From contig JBFKOW010000039.1 in the NCBI GenBank assembly GCA_041628615.1, positions 1 to 22,077 on the forward strand: a DNA stretch of 22,077 nt, read 5' to 3'. The first letter of the stretch is position 1. The number at the start of each line of letters is the position of its first letter. Under the pieces are notes generated by a model that made no database searches, was not told the DNA's origin, and saw nothing but the letters and a program-made list of their open reading frames with translations. Of this stretch, positions 21,962 to 22,077 are shown piece after piece. The translations under genes were made by a program, and so were the position numbers. Origin of the DNA: JAMWZF01 sp041628615. Its GTDB lineage: Bacteria > Pseudomonadota > Alphaproteobacteria > Rhodobacterales > Rhodobacteraceae.

Positions 21962-22077
21962 TCAGGCGCGGTGGTAGGGCCCGCCGGTCAGGATCGTGGC
22001 GGCGCGGTAGAGCTGTTCGGCCAGCATCGCGCGGGCCAGCATGTGCGGCCAGACCATCGCCCCGAAGGACAGCACCA
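21962..22077 (-). CDS. rlmH: 23S rRNA (pseudouridine1915-N3)-methyltransferase, C-terminal part
   Basis: The last 37 residues of a SPOUT-class methyltransferase (5' end beyond the window). The visible sequence, SFGAMVWPHMLARAMLAEQLYRA then ATILTGGPYHRA at the end, carries the conserved RlmH C-terminus, including the terminal PYHR that reaches into the active site of the dimer partner. RlmH methylates pseudouridine 1915 in helix 69 of 23S rRNA on assembled ribosomes. It lies 97 nt upstream of gpmI. Confidence 0.93.
   Translation of the reverse strand, partial: VLSFGAMVWPHMLARAMLAEQLYRAATILTGGPYHRA

Overview
This window reads as an ordinary core-genome segment of a very GC-rich alphaproteobacterium, most likely of the Rhodobacterales (Rhodobacter/Paracoccus/Roseobacter relatives). 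The reasons are protein-family signatures seen by eye, not database searches: an ethylmalonyl-CoA mutase tail (ethylmalonyl-CoA pathway), an HvrA/Spb-type H-NS protein, an sdhC-sdhD-sdhA-(lipoproteins)-sdhB operon, and the order rlmH-gpmI-envC-ctpA-rppH. I saw no insertion sequence, phage gene, CRISPR array, tRNA or rRNA.

Layout, left to right. 1-396: the end of a B12-dependent acyl-CoA mutase. 545-1610 (+): an H-NS-like regulator followed 13 nt later by deoD. 1590-2453 (-): a DUF1989 protein whose end overlaps the end of deoD. 2543-6844 (-): the succinate dehydrogenase operon sdhC-sdhD-sdhA-lipoprotein-lipoprotein-sdhB plus a small membrane protein. 7085-7804 (-): a secreted von Willebrand A protein (DUF1194), divergent from a small hypothetical gene (7903-8241, +). 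8269-9360 (-): a Hint-domain protein that appears to lack its nucleophile. 9361-9744: a 384-nt non-coding stretch with repeats. 9745-10911 (+): dapE. 10984-11990 (+): two overlapping genes for small secreted proteins of unknown role. 12163-14433 (+): rnr (RNase R). 14515-15777 (+): a lytic transglycosylase with a peptidoglycan-binding domain, preceded by a possible 8-codon leader ORF. 15868-16737 (-): a SAM methyltransferase. 16777-22077 (-): the chain rlmH (partial), gpmI, envC-like, ctpA, rppH and a secreted Cys-rich protein.

Functional links: the sdh genes encode complex II. DapE (meso-DAP supply), the transglycosylase, the EnvC-like activator and the CtpA protease all concern peptidoglycan synthesis or turnover. 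RNase R and RppH both act on RNA decay. Many genes are joined by start/stop overlaps (TGATG, ATGA, GTGA), which suggests coupled translation.

I did not find a clearly new multi-gene system. The observations most worth a second look are non-coding: a recurring promoter pattern (TTG..., 16-18 bp, TAGrnn) whose predicted transcription start falls on or next to the start codon of several genes, implying leaderless mRNAs; a leaderless leader ORF overlapping the transglycosylase start; paired GTGATCAC palindromes upstream of sdhC; and an 11-bp tandem repeat upstream of rnr. On the protein side, the Hint protein without its nucleophile and the two lipoproteins placed between sdhA and sdhB stand out.
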